This document shows positions 1 through 8,848 of a stretch of DNA of 64,000 bases, piece by piece. How positions within the stretch are numbered: position 1 is the first letter of the stretch; each line of letters starts with the position of its first letter. Origin of the DNA: Bryobacterales bacterium. Lineage in GTDB: Bacteria; Acidobacteriota; Terriglobia; Bryobacterales; Bryobacteraceae. Position numbers and translations under genes: made by a program. The stretch lies in NCBI GenBank assembly GCA_019261985.1, contig JAFAQY010000100.1:19906-83905 (forward strand), in the 5' to 3' direction. The notes under the pieces were generated by a model. The model saw only the letters and a list, made by a program, of their open reading frames with translations, ran no database searches and had not been told where the DNA came from.

Positions 1-2
1 AT

Positions 3-440
3 ATGTTTGGCGTGGGGACCGAGTTATCCACATCCGCGGACGCGCCCTCGCTCGGCGTTGTGTACAAACTGGTGGAGCTCGAAAGCGAGGAATCGGGCCG
101 GCGCTACACGTTCAAGCTCAGCGAAGATAAGGCCACGCTGCCCGGAGCAAAGCAAGTGTTCCGCTTCGCCGATCATGATGTCCTCGGCCGCAGCACGGAA
201 TGCCTCGGTTGCACGGGCGTCGAACGCAGTCCCGCGGAGGCGCTGCTGCGCCCGGTTATGCTCGGCGGCAAGCTGATCGAGCCGCTCCCCAGTACAAACG
301 AAGCGCGTCATCATGCAGCAGATTGTTTGGCAATGCTTCCCGCACCGTGCCACAGCCTTTTCGAATCGCACGCGTGGCGAGTAGAGCTAAGCTCGGAATT
401 AAAGAGTCTGACGGAGCGGGTGCAACAGGAAGCGTCGTGA
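3..440 (+). CDS. pncB: Nicotinate phosphoribosyltransferase, C-terminal part (gene enters from the left edge)
   Basis: The reading frame is open to the left edge, so only the last ~145 residues are present. They match the C-terminal domain of nicotinate phosphoribosyltransferase: YKLVELE near the start, then LLRPVMLGGKLIEPLPS, and a helical tail with LFESHAWRVELSSEL. The enzyme makes nicotinate mononucleotide from nicotinate and PRPP in the cytoplasmic NAD salvage pathway. The stop overlaps the GTG start of pncA (GTGA), so the two are translationally coupled and perform consecutive salvage steps. Catalytic residues lie outside the window. The product call is from memory of the family. Confidence 0.85.
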   Translation: MFGVGTELSTSADAPSLGVVYKLVELESEESGRRYTFKLSEDKATLPGAKQVFRFADHDVLGRSTECLGCTGVERSPAEALLRPVMLGGKLIEPLPSTNEARHHAADCLAMLPAPCHSLFESHAWRVELSSELKSLTERVQQEAS

Positions 441-1030
441 AAACCGTATTTGTCGACGTCGATACTCAACTCGATTTTCTTTACCCGGCGGGCGCGCTTT
501 ACGTCCCTGGAGCTGAACAGATCGTCGATCGCATCGCGGCCCTAAACCGTTTTGCATGCTCCCATGGGATTCCTGTCGTGTCTACAATGGACGCGCACGC
601 CGAAGACGATCCCGAGTTTCGGGATTGGCCTCCGCACTGCGTCGCCGGCACCGCCGGGCAGCATAAACCTGCATCGACGCTGCTGGAACGGCGCGTTTTA
701 GTCCCAAACACGCAGGGTCTGCGCGAAGTCGGCGGCGCACAACAAATCCTGCTCGAAAAGCAAGCCCTCAATTGTTTTACGAACGTGAATTTGCGAGACC
801 TGTTGAGCCGCCTCGCCGCCGAGCGCTATGTAGTGTACGGAGTGGTGACGGAGATCTGCGTGAAATGTGCCGCCTTCGGCCTACTCGAGATGGGCGGTCG
901 CATCGAGATCGCCACCGATGTGGTCAAAGAGCTGGATATTTCGGCGCAGGCCCAAATGTTCGAGGAATTTACCGCTAAAGGCGGCATCTTGACCAACTCC
1001 ACGGAAATCGTGAGCGAGGTGTATCATTAA
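437..1030 (+). CDS. pncA: Nicotinamidase (isochorismatase fold)
   Basis: A 197-residue cysteine hydrolase that deamidates nicotinamide to nicotinate, feeding the phosphoribosyltransferase encoded just upstream. Visible motifs: FVDVDTQLDFLYPAGAL at the N-terminus with the catalytic Asp, STMDAHAEDDPEF and WPPHCVAGT in the middle, and GVVTEICVKCAA with the nucleophilic Cys. The start is the GTG at 437: it overlaps the pncB stop and the isochorismatase fold begins at once. The frame is open for 79 codons upstream, but that part is antiparallel noise over pncB and is rejected. Confidence 0.9.
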   Translation: MKTVFVDVDTQLDFLYPAGALYVPGAEQIVDRIAALNRFACSHGIPVVSTMDAHAEDDPEFRDWPPHCVAGTAGQHKPASTLLERRVLVPNTQGLREVGGAQQILLEKQALNCFTNVNLRDLLSRLAAERYVVYGVVTEICVKCAAFGLLEMGGRIEIATDVVKELDISAQAQMFEEFTAKGGILTNSTEIVSEVYH

Positions 1031-1034
1031 GGCC

Positions 1035-1577
1035 ATGACGACGAAGACCCTGCTAACAGCGGACGAGCTGGAGCAGATGCCCGACGACGATTCGGTGCAA
1101 ATCGAACTCGACGAAGGGGAGCTGATACGGATGCCGCCTGCTGGCGAAGACCATGGATATATCGAAGGCCGGTTTTTCGGTAGATTGCTTGATTTCGTAA
1201 TCAAACACAAACTTGGGCGCGTTTACACCGGCGACACAGGCTTTCGCCTGAACGATGCCACAGTTCGTTCCCCCGATGTCGCCTTCGTTCGAGCAGAGCG
1301 CGTCCCAAAGCTACGTGCAAAGGGTTTCGCGAAAGGCGCGCCGGACCTCGCGATTGAGATAAAGTCCGAATCGCAATCGTATCGGCAGCTTCAACGCAAG
1401 ATCAAACAATATTTCGCCGCGGGCTGTCAGGTTGTTTTAATCGTCAATCGCGACCTTCAGGAAATCGACGTGTTCAAAGCCAACGGCTCAGAAACCACTC
1501 TCCGCGCCGATGACTTGCTCGAAATCCCCGACTTATTGCCCGGCTTCTCCGTCCGAGTCGGCGAGTTATTCGAATAG
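1035..1577 (+). CDS. Uma2-family (PD-(D/E)XK-like) protein
   Basis: A 180-residue Uma2-family protein, a restriction-endonuclease-fold family common in acidobacteria and cyanobacteria whose cellular job is not settled. The core is visible: SPDVAFV followed by PDLAIEIKSESQS, which supply the acidic and E-x-K residues of the nuclease-like site, then a helix with QYFAAGCQVVLIV. It starts 4 nt after pncA but probably has no link to NAD metabolism. A broken relative lies at 6044-6570. No partner toxin or antitoxin is seen. Confidence 0.85.
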   Translation: MTTKTLLTADELEQMPDDDSVQIELDEGELIRMPPAGEDHGYIEGRFFGRLLDFVIKHKLGRVYTGDTGFRLNDATVRSPDVAFVRAERVPKLRAKGFAKGAPDLAIEIKSESQSYRQLQRKIKQYFAAGCQVVLIVNRDLQEIDVFKANGSETTLRADDLLEIPDLLPGFSVRVGELFE

Positions 1578-1588
1578 AGGAAATTCAA

Positions 1589-3187
1589 ATGAAGCATGCC
1601 GTTCGCTTCCTGTCCACCGTTGTGCTCTGCGCCTTAACGGCTACCGCCGAAGAGCGCGTCGATCTCGATACCATCCACCGCATCAAAACCGAAGCGCTTG
1701 AGAACTCCAAAGTAATGGAGCATCTTTTCTACTTAACCGATGTCTATGGCCCGCGCGTGACGAATTCGCCAGGCTTTTTCGCCGCGGCGGATTGGGTTGT
1801 GAAGCAGCTCGGCGAGTGGGGCATTCCGGCGCGCCTTGAAAAATGGGGTCCTTATGGTCACGGCTGGAGCTATACGCATTTCTCTGCGAATCTGATCGAG
1901 CCTGAGTACGCACCCCTGATCGGCTTCCCGCTCGCGTTCACGAACGGTACCAATGGCCCAGTAACGGGCGAACTTGTGATGGCCACTCTCGCGAATGAGA
2001 AGGATCTGGAAAATTGGAAAGGAAAGCTCCGCGGGAAAATTGTGCTGGATGGATCCGCGCGGGAGCTTCCGTTGAGTTTGCAACCTCTGGCGCGACGTTA
2101 CACCGATTCCGATCTGGGGACGCTCCTTCTGGCACCGCAACCCGTTCCGCCACGTCCCAACGCCCAAGGGAATGGCCCGGCGGGTAATGGACAGCCTGCA
2201 AACGCCGCCGCGAACCGCCGGTTCCAGGATCAACTCGCGGCGTTTCTGCGAGAGGAGGCGCCCGCGGTGGTGGTCCGCGGCGGATCCGGCCGCAGCGACG
2301 ACGGCACTGTCTTTGGCCAAGGCGGACAGCGCGATCCCAAACAGGCGCCGTTGCCGCCGATGGTCGTGTTAACGCCGGAACACTATAACAGATTGGTGCG
2401 CCTGGTGGACCATAATATTCCCGTCAAAGTAGAGTTCGACATAGAAACGCACATTGACGACCGCACCGACTCGGTGAACGTAATCGGCCAGATCGACGGC
2501 GGCCGCAAAAAGGATGAAGTCGTCATGATTGGCGCGCATCTGGATAGCTGGCAGGGAGGGACCGGCGCGACCGATAACGCCGCCGGCAGCGCGGTCATGA
2601 TCGAAGCGATGCGCATTTTGAAAACCCTGAACCTGAAGCTTGACCGCAGCGTGCGCATCGGCCTTTGGAGCGGTGAAGAGGAAGGGCTACTCGGCTCGCG
2701 CGCATACGTGAAGGAACACTTCGGGGATCGCGAAACTATGAAGCTTGGGGCGGAGCAGGCCAAGCTCTCCGGCTATTTCAATGTCGACAATGGCAGCGGC
2801 AGAATACGCGGGGTTTATCTGCAGGGCAACGATATGATGCGGCCGGTATTCGACGCCTGGCTGAAGCCCTTCGCCGATATGGGCGTCTCAACCATCAGCA
2901 TCCGCAATACGACCGGCACCGACCACCTTTCTTTCAACGAAGTGGGGCTGCCCGGATTTCAGTTCATTCAAGATCCGCTCGAATACGATTCGCTTACGCA
3001 CCATTCGAACATGGACGTGTACGATCACGTGCAGGGCGGCGACCTGATGCAAGCCGCCGCGATCGTGACTTCCGTCATTTATCACGCGGCCAATCGCGAG
3101 GAGATGCTGCCTCGTCCGCCTCTGCCGAAACCGCAGCCGCCCCAGCGCGACGGGACCGACAACCGGAGTAACCCGCCCAGCAATTAG
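1589..3187 (+). CDS. Secreted M28-family metallopeptidase
   Basis: A 532-residue protein with a short signal peptide (MKHAVRFLSTVVLCALTATA). It carries an M28/M20-type di-zinc peptidase domain: GAHLDSW near residue 315, ATDNAAGSA just after, SGEEEGLLGS near 361-370, and a late TTGTDHLSF histidine motif. A PA-like insertion fills the middle (residues ~120-260), with a Pro/Asn-rich linker. It is likely a periplasmic or secreted aminopeptidase or carboxypeptidase; substrate unknown. The start is ATG 1589 after GAGGAAA. The C-terminal tail is Pro-rich, and the gene ends against a palindromic repeat shared with the convergent transporter gene. Confidence 0.88.
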   Translation: MKHAVRFLSTVVLCALTATAEERVDLDTIHRIKTEALENSKVMEHLFYLTDVYGPRVTNSPGFFAAADWVVKQLGEWGIPARLEKWGPYGHGWSYTHFSANLIEPEYAPLIGFPLAFTNGTNGPVTGELVMATLANEKDLENWKGKLRGKIVLDGSARELPLSLQPLARRYTDSDLGTLLLAPQPVPPRPNAQGNGPAGNGQPANAAANRRFQDQLAAFLREEAPAVVVRGGSGRSDDGTVFGQGGQRDPKQAPLPPMVVLTPEHYNRLVRLVDHNIPVKVEFDIETHIDDRTDSVNVIGQIDGGRKKDEVVMIGAHLDSWQGGTGATDNAAGSAVMIEAMRILKTLNLKLDRSVRIGLWSGEEEGLLGSRAYVKEHFGDRETMKLGAEQAKLSGYFNVDNGSGRIRGVYLQGNDMMRPVFDAWLKPFADMGVSTISIRNTTGTDHLSFNEVGLPGFQFIQDPLEYDSLTHHSNMDVYDHVQGGDLMQAAAIVTSVIYHAANREEMLPRPPLPKPQPPQRDGTDNRSNPPSN

Positions 3188-4224
3188 AGTGGGGCAGGTT
3201 GCCAAAACCTGCGGCGGGTTGCCAACGCGCTTGCCGACCGTTCGACCAGCCGCGGCCAGCGGGGTTGGCAACCGCGCGCCGGATGGCATTCGGCCTCACA
3301 AGCCGCTTCTGAGTTTCCTCCCGGCGCGGATGCCAGCAGCGCCAGTCCAGCTATTATTAGACCTGTCGCGATACTTTTTCCAATGAACACCGGCTTCCGA
3401 AAATCCTCGCGCAGCCACTGCGGCTTGATTTTCGTTATTAAGAACGCTCCCACGAATACAACCGCGTAGCGTAGTCCGGAAATCGCCGAGACGATAGCGG
3501 GGCTGCCCCGGCTGACGGCGAAGACGATCAGAAACGCCCCGGCGCCCGCGACGAACCGGTTAACGAAATACCACATCTTGCTTCGCGGCGTCGCGCTTTC
3601 AGATTGCCGGAAAATCTGCTTCCGCCACAGTGGCCGTAACAGCAGACCTACAGCTCCCAAAAATGTGCCGATCGTGAACAGGACGTATCCGGTTATAAAC
3701 CCCGTTTCATTGAACAGGATCTTCTGCAGTACATTCGTGAGCCCGAAGAGCACCGCCGATATGAGAACACTGGGTAGCACACGACGCCAATTCAAACGTT
3801 CGGAAGCGAACATCACGAAGCCGCCAAGCACCATTAGCGCGAAACCCACTTCGCTCGCATGTCCCAGCGGGCTGGACAGCAACAGAAAGCTGAACAGCGC
3901 TGTGGCGAGCGGCGAGAACCCGCCTTCTACCGCCAGGCTTTGCGAAGCTTCCCCGTATTTCAAAGCGCGGTAATAAAACCAGTTGGCCACCAGCTCAATC
4001 ACCCCGGTGGCCATGCCGAGTCCCCACATTCCGGCGGACGGCAGCGTAAAGCCGAAAGGAATCAGGAGCACGCCAAGGACACTCATCGCGCCGAGCCAAA
4101 AGATATAACTTGCGAGATTCTTCGTCTCGGGCTGGCGAAGCAGGATTTTATCCCACACGAGCGAAGCTCCGATTAACCCGTGTGCGATGATGGCTAGAAA
4201 GACGCTGCCGAGCAGAAACTCCAT
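3184..4224 (-). CDS. DMT-superfamily (EamA-like) transporter with a repeat-encoded tail
   Basis: A polytopic inner-membrane protein of about ten helices in two EamA-like halves, probably a drug/metabolite exporter of unknown substrate. The chosen start is ATG 4224 (MEFLLGSVFLAIIAHG); an in-frame codon 15 residues upstream gives a hydrophilic, unlikely N-terminus. The last ~33 residues, after LALLASAPGG, are Cys/Arg/Pro-rich and are encoded by the palindromic repeat at 3188-3290. They are not part of the fold and look like acquired readthrough. The stop overlaps the end of the convergent M28 gene. Confidence 0.8.
   Translation of the reverse strand: MEFLLGSVFLAIIAHGLIGASLVWDKILLRQPETKNLASYIFWLGAMSVLGVLLIPFGFTLPSAGMWGLGMATGVIELVANWFYYRALKYGEASQSLAVEGGFSPLATALFSFLLLSSPLGHASEVGFALMVLGGFVMFASERLNWRRVLPSVLISAVLFGLTNVLQKILFNETGFITGYVLFTIGTFLGAVGLLLRPLWRKQIFRQSESATPRSKMWYFVNRFVAGAGAFLIVFAVSRGSPAIVSAISGLRYAVVFVGAFLITKIKPQWLREDFRKPVFIGKSIATGLIIAGLALLASAPGGNSEAACEAECHPARGCQPRWPRLVERSASALATRRRFWQPAPL
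3188..3290. repeat. Palindromic repeat, family A (GGCGGGTTGGCAACC type)
   Basis: Two adjacent imperfect hairpins start one base after the M28 stop codon: GCAGGTTGCCAAAACCTGC followed by a GGCGGGTTGCCAAC arm. A second part contains GGGGTTGGCAACCGCGC and GCCGGATGGCATTCGGC. The same doublet layout (a GGCGGG-type hairpin next to a GCAGG-type hairpin ending CCCCAC) recurs at 57389-57432 and 60170-60212, and a related form at 29340-29405. It encodes the tail of the minus-strand transporter. Confidence 0.75.
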
Positions 4225-4414
4225 GCTTTTGGGCACATCAGCGCAGCGGTGGCCGCGCGCAGGTGGCAAGTTGCATCTCCACGACTGTAAGATGCGGCTG
4301 GCGCAGGGAGCAACACCAACATTCGGTTAGACGGGATGTTGAAACAAGGCTCGCCCGCGCCGCATCTATTGAGTGGAGCCCGCGTCCCTGCAGCAACGAA
4401 GCACGTAGTCACGC

Positions 4415-4882
4415 ATGAGTTCGATCTATAAGCAGGCAAGCCCTAAAGCGCCGGATTTCCAAGTTGTTGAACAGCCGCGAGCGATAAGGCCAGGTACAAA
4501 CATTCCGCTCCTCGGACTGGTGCTCGCCGTTATCGCTGCGAATTCCGCAGGCAACTTCGCTCTGCGTGTCGGAATGCAGCAAGTGGGGCGAACTGTATCG
4601 CTTTCACCGGTTCCCTACTTGGCGGCGTTTCTGAACGCTTGGGTTTTAGCCGGCGTGGTTCTGCTTATCGCGTGGCTGATCTTGCAATTATCGCTTCTAA
4701 GCCGCGCTGACCTCGGCTTCGTTCTCCCAGTCACCGCGATGGCGAACACGGTAGCGGCCCTGCTTGGCGCTTTCGTACTCCTGGAACCGGTGTCGCGCAG
4801 CGGATGGATCGGCATCGGGTTGATCTCGGTTGGCGCGACGTTGGTAGGCCAAACGGAGTCGAGAACGGACGGCGGATCATGA
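4415..4882 (+). CDS. Half-size EamA/SMR-like membrane protein, first of a pair
   Basis: A 155-residue protein with a ~35-residue hydrophilic N-terminus and four membrane segments, the size and topology of an EmrE-like half transporter. The line LEPVSRSGWIGIGLISVGATLVGQ resembles the end of an EamA repeat. The gene overlaps the next one by ATGA, and the two products probably form a heterodimer, as paired SMR or ArnE/ArnF-like proteins do. The start is ATG 4415; there is no strong Shine-Dalgarno. The substrate cannot be told from sequence. Confidence 0.7.
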   Translation: MSSIYKQASPKAPDFQVVEQPRAIRPGTNIPLLGLVLAVIAANSAGNFALRVGMQQVGRTVSLSPVPYLAAFLNAWVLAGVVLLIAWLILQLSLLSRADLGFVLPVTAMANTVAALLGAFVLLEPVSRSGWIGIGLISVGATLVGQTESRTDGGS

Positions 4883-5241
4883 AGTGGGTGCTGGTTGGTG
4901 TGATTGTTGCGTGCAACGCCTGCTCCGATCTGTTGAATACATCGGGCATGCGCGTTCACGGCGAAGTCCACGACTTCCGTCCGCAAGCCCTGCGCCGCAT
5001 GGCGGCTAGCCTGGCGCGAAATCCTCGAATTATGCTGGCGATGGTTGCCATGACTGTAGCGTTCTTTGCCCTGATGGCGCTGCTTTCGATCGCCAAGCTC
5101 AGCTTCGCCATCCCTGCCACGGCCGCGAGCTACGTAATAGAAATTGTGCTTGCAAAGTACTTGCTGCGGGAGCAAATCAACTGGAGGCGATGGGCCGGAG
5201 CCGTCCTGGTAACCGCGGGCGTCGTCTTTCTGGCGCAGTGA
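4879..5241 (+). CDS. Half-size EamA/SMR-like membrane protein, second of a pair
   Basis: A 120-residue four-helix membrane protein starting at ATG 4879, which overlaps the stop of the preceding half transporter (ATGA). It contains the typical small-transporter ending INWRRWAGAVLVTAGVVFLAQ and a loop with LARNPRIML. The overlap and matching size argue for a two-component transporter with the upstream gene. The frame is open 25 codons further upstream, but that part is hydrophilic and out of character with the family. Confidence 0.72.
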   Translation: MKWVLVGVIVACNACSDLLNTSGMRVHGEVHDFRPQALRRMAASLARNPRIMLAMVAMTVAFFALMALLSIAKLSFAIPATAASYVIEIVLAKYLLREQINWRRWAGAVLVTAGVVFLAQ

Positions 5242-5295
5242 TCCGGTCCTAAGGGCGCATTAGCGCGCGGTTATCATAGGAAGAATCAAACGGAA

Positions 5296-6015
5296 ATGGC
5301 TGCTACCGGTGCCGCACAACCAGATTATGGCCTGGACTCGCCCGCGACCGTCCGCAGCATGTTCTCTCGTGGCGGATGGACGCTCGCGTTTGCCATCGCC
5401 ATTTTCTACGTCAACCACTCTGAATATCCCGCCCCGGCGACACGTCTGTTGATTGCGCTTGGAGCGATCGCTTTGTTTTTCTTCGCCGCAGGCGCGTTCA
5501 TGGTGTGGTCCAGCCGCGTCGCGAAATTCCAGGTGCGCGATCAGATTTTGGAGTCGCTTCAACTGCGCGGCGATGAGAAGGTGCTGGACCTGGGCAGCGG
5601 GACCGGGTTGATGCTGATCGGCGCGGCTAAACGGCTAAAATCGGGCCGCGTAACCGGCGTAGATTTGTCCGGGGCCGCGGATAAAGCCAAGGAGAACGCC
5701 AAACTGGAGGGGGTTGCGGACAAGGTCCGCATCGACCCGGCCAAGAATACGAAGCTGGTTTATCCCGATGGGCTCTACGATATCGGAGTCTCGGCCTTGG
5801 CGCTGCACGAAATCCCGGACGCGGGCGATCGCGAACAACTAGTGCGAGAAATGTTCCGTGTCTTGAAGCCCGGAGGCCGCCTGGCGATCTTCGATGTCCG
5901 GCGCACGGGCGAGTACGCGGAAACCCTCCGCAACGCCGGCGCGCAGCAGGTCGAAATATCGCCGGCGCGTTTTCTGTGGTGCTTTCCGTCCCGCACGGTG
6001 AGCGCGACGAAATAA
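5296..6015 (+). CDS. Membrane-anchored class I SAM-dependent methyltransferase
   Basis: A 239-residue protein with two N-terminal membrane helices (residues ~30-75) followed by a Rossmann methyltransferase domain. Motif I is VLDLGSGTGLML; post-I is VTGVDLSG; the late motif is RVLKPGGRLAIFDV. The anchor suggests a membrane-associated substrate such as a lipid or quinone, but this is inference. It stands alone, 54 nt after the transporter pair. Confidence 0.8.
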   Translation: MAATGAAQPDYGLDSPATVRSMFSRGGWTLAFAIAIFYVNHSEYPAPATRLLIALGAIALFFFAAGAFMVWSSRVAKFQVRDQILESLQLRGDEKVLDLGSGTGLMLIGAAKRLKSGRVTGVDLSGAADKAKENAKLEGVADKVRIDPAKNTKLVYPDGLYDIGVSALALHEIPDAGDREQLVREMFRVLKPGGRLAIFDVRRTGEYAETLRNAGAQQVEISPARFLWCFPSRTVSATK

Positions 6016-6043
6016 CGATCGATAATCGAATCAGGAGCTCCTC

Positions 6044-6570
6044 ATGGCAACCACACCCACACAGCTGATGACAGTTGCCGAATACGATCGGATCCCGAAT
6101 CCACCGGAAGGGGTTTATGAGCTCTATCACGGAGAACTCGTTAAAGTGCGGTTTCCCAAAGCACCGCATTTGAAAGGGCAGCAGCAGCTTCGCCGTTGCT
6201 TGAAAACGCCGCTGGCGATGCGGGCGTGATAGAGAAAGAAGTCCCGTTCCGGCCGCTGCCGGAATAGGAATGTTGGGCAGCCGACGTTGCGTTCATTTCC
6301 CATGAACGCTGGCAGAACATGGGCGACTGGTTAATCGGCGCCCCGGAACTGGTCATCGAGATCATTTCGCCATCTAATTCATTGCCCAAACTGCGCGACA
6401 AGGCCCAGATTTGCCTCCAGAATGGCTGCCGCGAATTCTGGATTGTCGATCTACGGCGTCGGCAAGTTCAGGTCTTAACAGCGGCGGGCCACAGCCTCTT
6501 CACATCGGGCCGGCGCATCCCGTTGTTCTTCGGCGGAGCAGTCGCCGTGGATGAAATCTTCGGCGATTGA
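6044..6570 (+). pseudogene. Uma2-family gene broken by one frameshift and one stop codon
   Basis: The N-terminal part (6044-6229) reads LMTVAEYDRIPNPPEGVYELYHGELVKV, typical of Uma2, then runs out of frame near 6190. The other frame resumes with ENAAGDAGVIEKEVPFRPLPE, meets TAG at 6265-6267 where Uma2 proteins usually have an aromatic residue, and continues as ECWAADVAFISHERW and ELVIEIISPSN to 6570. Rejoined, these make a full-length Uma2 protein of about 175 residues, so two lesions have inactivated it. The intact paralogue is at 1035-1577. Confidence 0.85.
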
Positions 6571-6604
6571 CATCCGACCTCGTCCCCTCTACCCTACTAA
6601 AGAC

Positions 6605-6760
6605 AGTCCAATTCGCTGAGGAATGTTTTGGGAAGGCGGTGAAAATCCGCCACTGCCCCGCAACTGTAACCGGCATGTAGTCGTGCTTGGTTCGTCACTG
6701 CGCAAGCGGGAAGACGCTACCGTTAAAAGCCAGCCGGAAGTCAGGAGACCGGTTCCCGGC
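6605..6760 (+). promoter_or_regulatory. Cobalamin (adenosylcobalamin-type) riboswitch
   Basis: The leader of the BtuB-like gene carries the conserved cobalamin-riboswitch core: GGTGAAAATCCGCCACTGCCCCGCAACTGTAA at about 6639-6668 and the B12-box segment GCCAGCCGGAAGTCAGGAGACC at 6729-6750, with pairing arms in between. It ends about 40 nt before the start codon. Cobalamin binding should lower expression of the downstream receptor; this is known for the class and not shown here. Confidence 0.93.
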
Positions 6761-6797
6761 GCTGAAGTCTGAACAACGTTTCGAGGGAGAACGTCGG

Positions 6798-8801
6798 ATG
6801 AACCCAATCGTATTTATTTTGCTGTCCTTTCAGGTCCGCGGAGTCGTTTATGACCCCAGCGGCCGCCCGGTCGAAGGCGCACAGGTCGCCTGCGGCTCGG
6901 AAATGAAAACCACGGATTCGCAGGGCGTGTTCGAGATGGCCACGGCGTGCGAGGCCACGATTTCCAAACCCGACTTCGCAACGGCCAGGGTCTCCCTGAG
7001 CGAAACGAATCAGATTACGTTACGCCTCGCGCCGGCCAGCCAGCAGGTCGTGGTTACCGCGACGGGCACGCCTGTCGCATTGGAGGAAGCGGGTGTTGCC
7101 GCGGACGTCTTCACGGTGCGCGATTTTACGCCGCCGCGCGTCCCCTTCGTGCAAGACCTGCTCCGGGATGTTCAAGGCATTGATGTAGTACAAAGCGGCC
7201 AAAACGGCGCCGTTACTTCGGTGTTCGTCCGCGGCGGCGATTCAACCTCGGCATTGGTCCTGCTCGATGGAGTCCCGATTACAGATCCGGGCGGGCAAAT
7301 CGATTTCGCGCACCTGACCTCCGCGGGCCTGGAACGCATAGAGGTTATCCGCGGTCCGGAGAGCGCGCTGTATGGAGCGGAGGGCGCCAGCGGCGTGATC
7401 CAAATGTTCACCCGCCGGGGCGATCCGGAAGCTACCATGCCGCGGGGCGAACTGGTTTACGATCGCGGCTCGTTCTCCACCGACCATTGGTCGGCCGCGC
7501 TCAACGGAGGACTCGCGAAACGCTTCGATTACGCCGTGACGACCGACCAGTTCCGCTCGACGGGCGAGTTTCCCAACGATGCCTATCGCATTACTACGGG
7601 GACGGCGAATATCGGCTATCGTTTTTCCGAAAATACCCAGCTTCGCGGATCTTATCGCGAGTTCGATTCCTATACCGGCGACCCCGGCCAAACCGGCGAT
7701 CAATCGTTCGATCTGTTGGCACACAGCTTGGACCGGGATTCAGTATTGAGCGTGCATCTCGATAACACGCTCAGCGCGCATTTCTCGCAGCGCTTCCTAT
7801 ACGGTTACCACCGCTATCGCGACGCATATTACGACGGTTTCGACCCCGCTAGCATCAGCCTGACGGGTCGCAACCTTGGCAGTTATCAAGGCACTTTTAC
7901 GCATAGCGGGGGAGCGCTGGTTTTCGGCTACGAATTTCAACACCAATCCGGCCTGATCTCCGGGGTGGACCAATCCCGGGATAATAATGGCGTCTATTTT
8001 TATGAGCAATACTCCATTGGGCGGCGAATTTTCCTGTCCGGAGGCGCGCGGCTGGAGCACTCAACCGTGTTCGGCACTCAGTTCTCGCCGCGCGGTGCAG
8101 CCACATTCCGCTTGCCAACGGAAACGTACTTGCGGCTCAGCGCGGCTCGCGGAGTCCAAGAGCCATCGCTGTTCGAAAATTTCGCCCGCGAGGCATACTT
8201 CGTGGGAAATCCGAATCTAAAGCCTGAGAAGACGATCAGCTACGAAGCCGGATTGTTTCGCGAGTTCCTTTCGCGGCGCGTCCGCGCGGAGGGTTCATTT
8301 TTCCGCAACTCCTTCCGCGATCTGATCCAGTTCGACTTCTCGAATTTCCCCGGCACCTGGAGCAATGTTCAGGCAGCCTGGGCGCGCGGATTGGAATTAT
8401 CCGGATCTGTCCGCCTGTTCCGATTCGCGACTGTGCGCGGCGGCTACACGCGCTTGTACACGCGTATCACGCAATCCAACAGCCCGGCACAGATTGGAAC
8501 ACAACTGCTTCGGCGGCCCCTAAATTCCGGGAGTATTTCTCTCGAGCTTGCGCCCCGCCGCTGGACCTTCGCGATGGGCGGGCGGTTCGTGGGCGAGCGC
8601 GCCGATAGCGATTTCCTGCAGCCCAACGCCTTGCGCAATCCTGCGTATAATTACGTTTTCCTGAACGGTTCCTGGCAGGCGACGCGGCACGTATCGCCCT
8701 TTTTCAGAATCGGAAACCTGCTGGATGAAAGGTACCAGGAAGCTCTCGGATACGCGGCGTTATCGCGCAATGCTTCGGGAGGGCTGAGGCTGACATTTTA
8801 G
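6798..8801 (+). CDS. btuB: TonB-dependent cobalamin receptor (BtuB-like) with carboxypeptidase-regulatory domain
   Basis: A 667-residue outer-membrane receptor. After a short hydrophobic N-terminus comes a carboxypeptidase-regulatory-like domain (RGVVYDPSGRPVEGAQV), then the plug (QDLLRDVQGIDVVQSG, VFVRGGDSTSALVLLDGVPI, IEVIRGPESALYGAEGASGVI), then a beta-barrel ending in F. The start is ATG 6798; an open frame back to 6687 runs through the riboswitch and is rejected. The riboswitch strongly supports a vitamin B12 or corrinoid substrate, imported with TonB/ExbBD energy. The extra N-terminal domain is usual in acidobacterial receptors. Confidence 0.9.
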   Translation: MNPIVFILLSFQVRGVVYDPSGRPVEGAQVACGSEMKTTDSQGVFEMATACEATISKPDFATARVSLSETNQITLRLAPASQQVVVTATGTPVALEEAGVAADVFTVRDFTPPRVPFVQDLLRDVQGIDVVQSGQNGAVTSVFVRGGDSTSALVLLDGVPITDPGGQIDFAHLTSAGLERIEVIRGPESALYGAEGASGVIQMFTRRGDPEATMPRGELVYDRGSFSTDHWSAALNGGLAKRFDYAVTTDQFRSTGEFPNDAYRITTGTANIGYRFSENTQLRGSYREFDSYTGDPGQTGDQSFDLLAHSLDRDSVLSVHLDNTLSAHFSQRFLYGYHRYRDAYYDGFDPASISLTGRNLGSYQGTFTHSGGALVFGYEFQHQSGLISGVDQSRDNNGVYFYEQYSIGRRIFLSGGARLEHSTVFGTQFSPRGAATFRLPTETYLRLSAARGVQEPSLFENFAREAYFVGNPNLKPEKTISYEAGLFREFLSRRVRAEGSFFRNSFRDLIQFDFSNFPGTWSNVQAAWARGLELSGSVRLFRFATVRGGYTRLYTRITQSNSPAQIGTQLLRRPLNSGSISLELAPRRWTFAMGGRFVGERADSDFLQPNALRNPAYNYVFLNGSWQATRHVSPFFRIGNLLDERYQEALGYAALSRNASGGLRLTF

Positions 8802-8848
8802 CGATTCTTCCGTTATGGGGCGCGCTGCTGGGTGCGACAGGCGCGGGC

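Noticed and set aside
200..436. N-terminal extension of pncA
   Set aside because: Runs antiphase through pncB; the isochorismatase fold starts exactly at GTG 437, coupled to the pncB stop.
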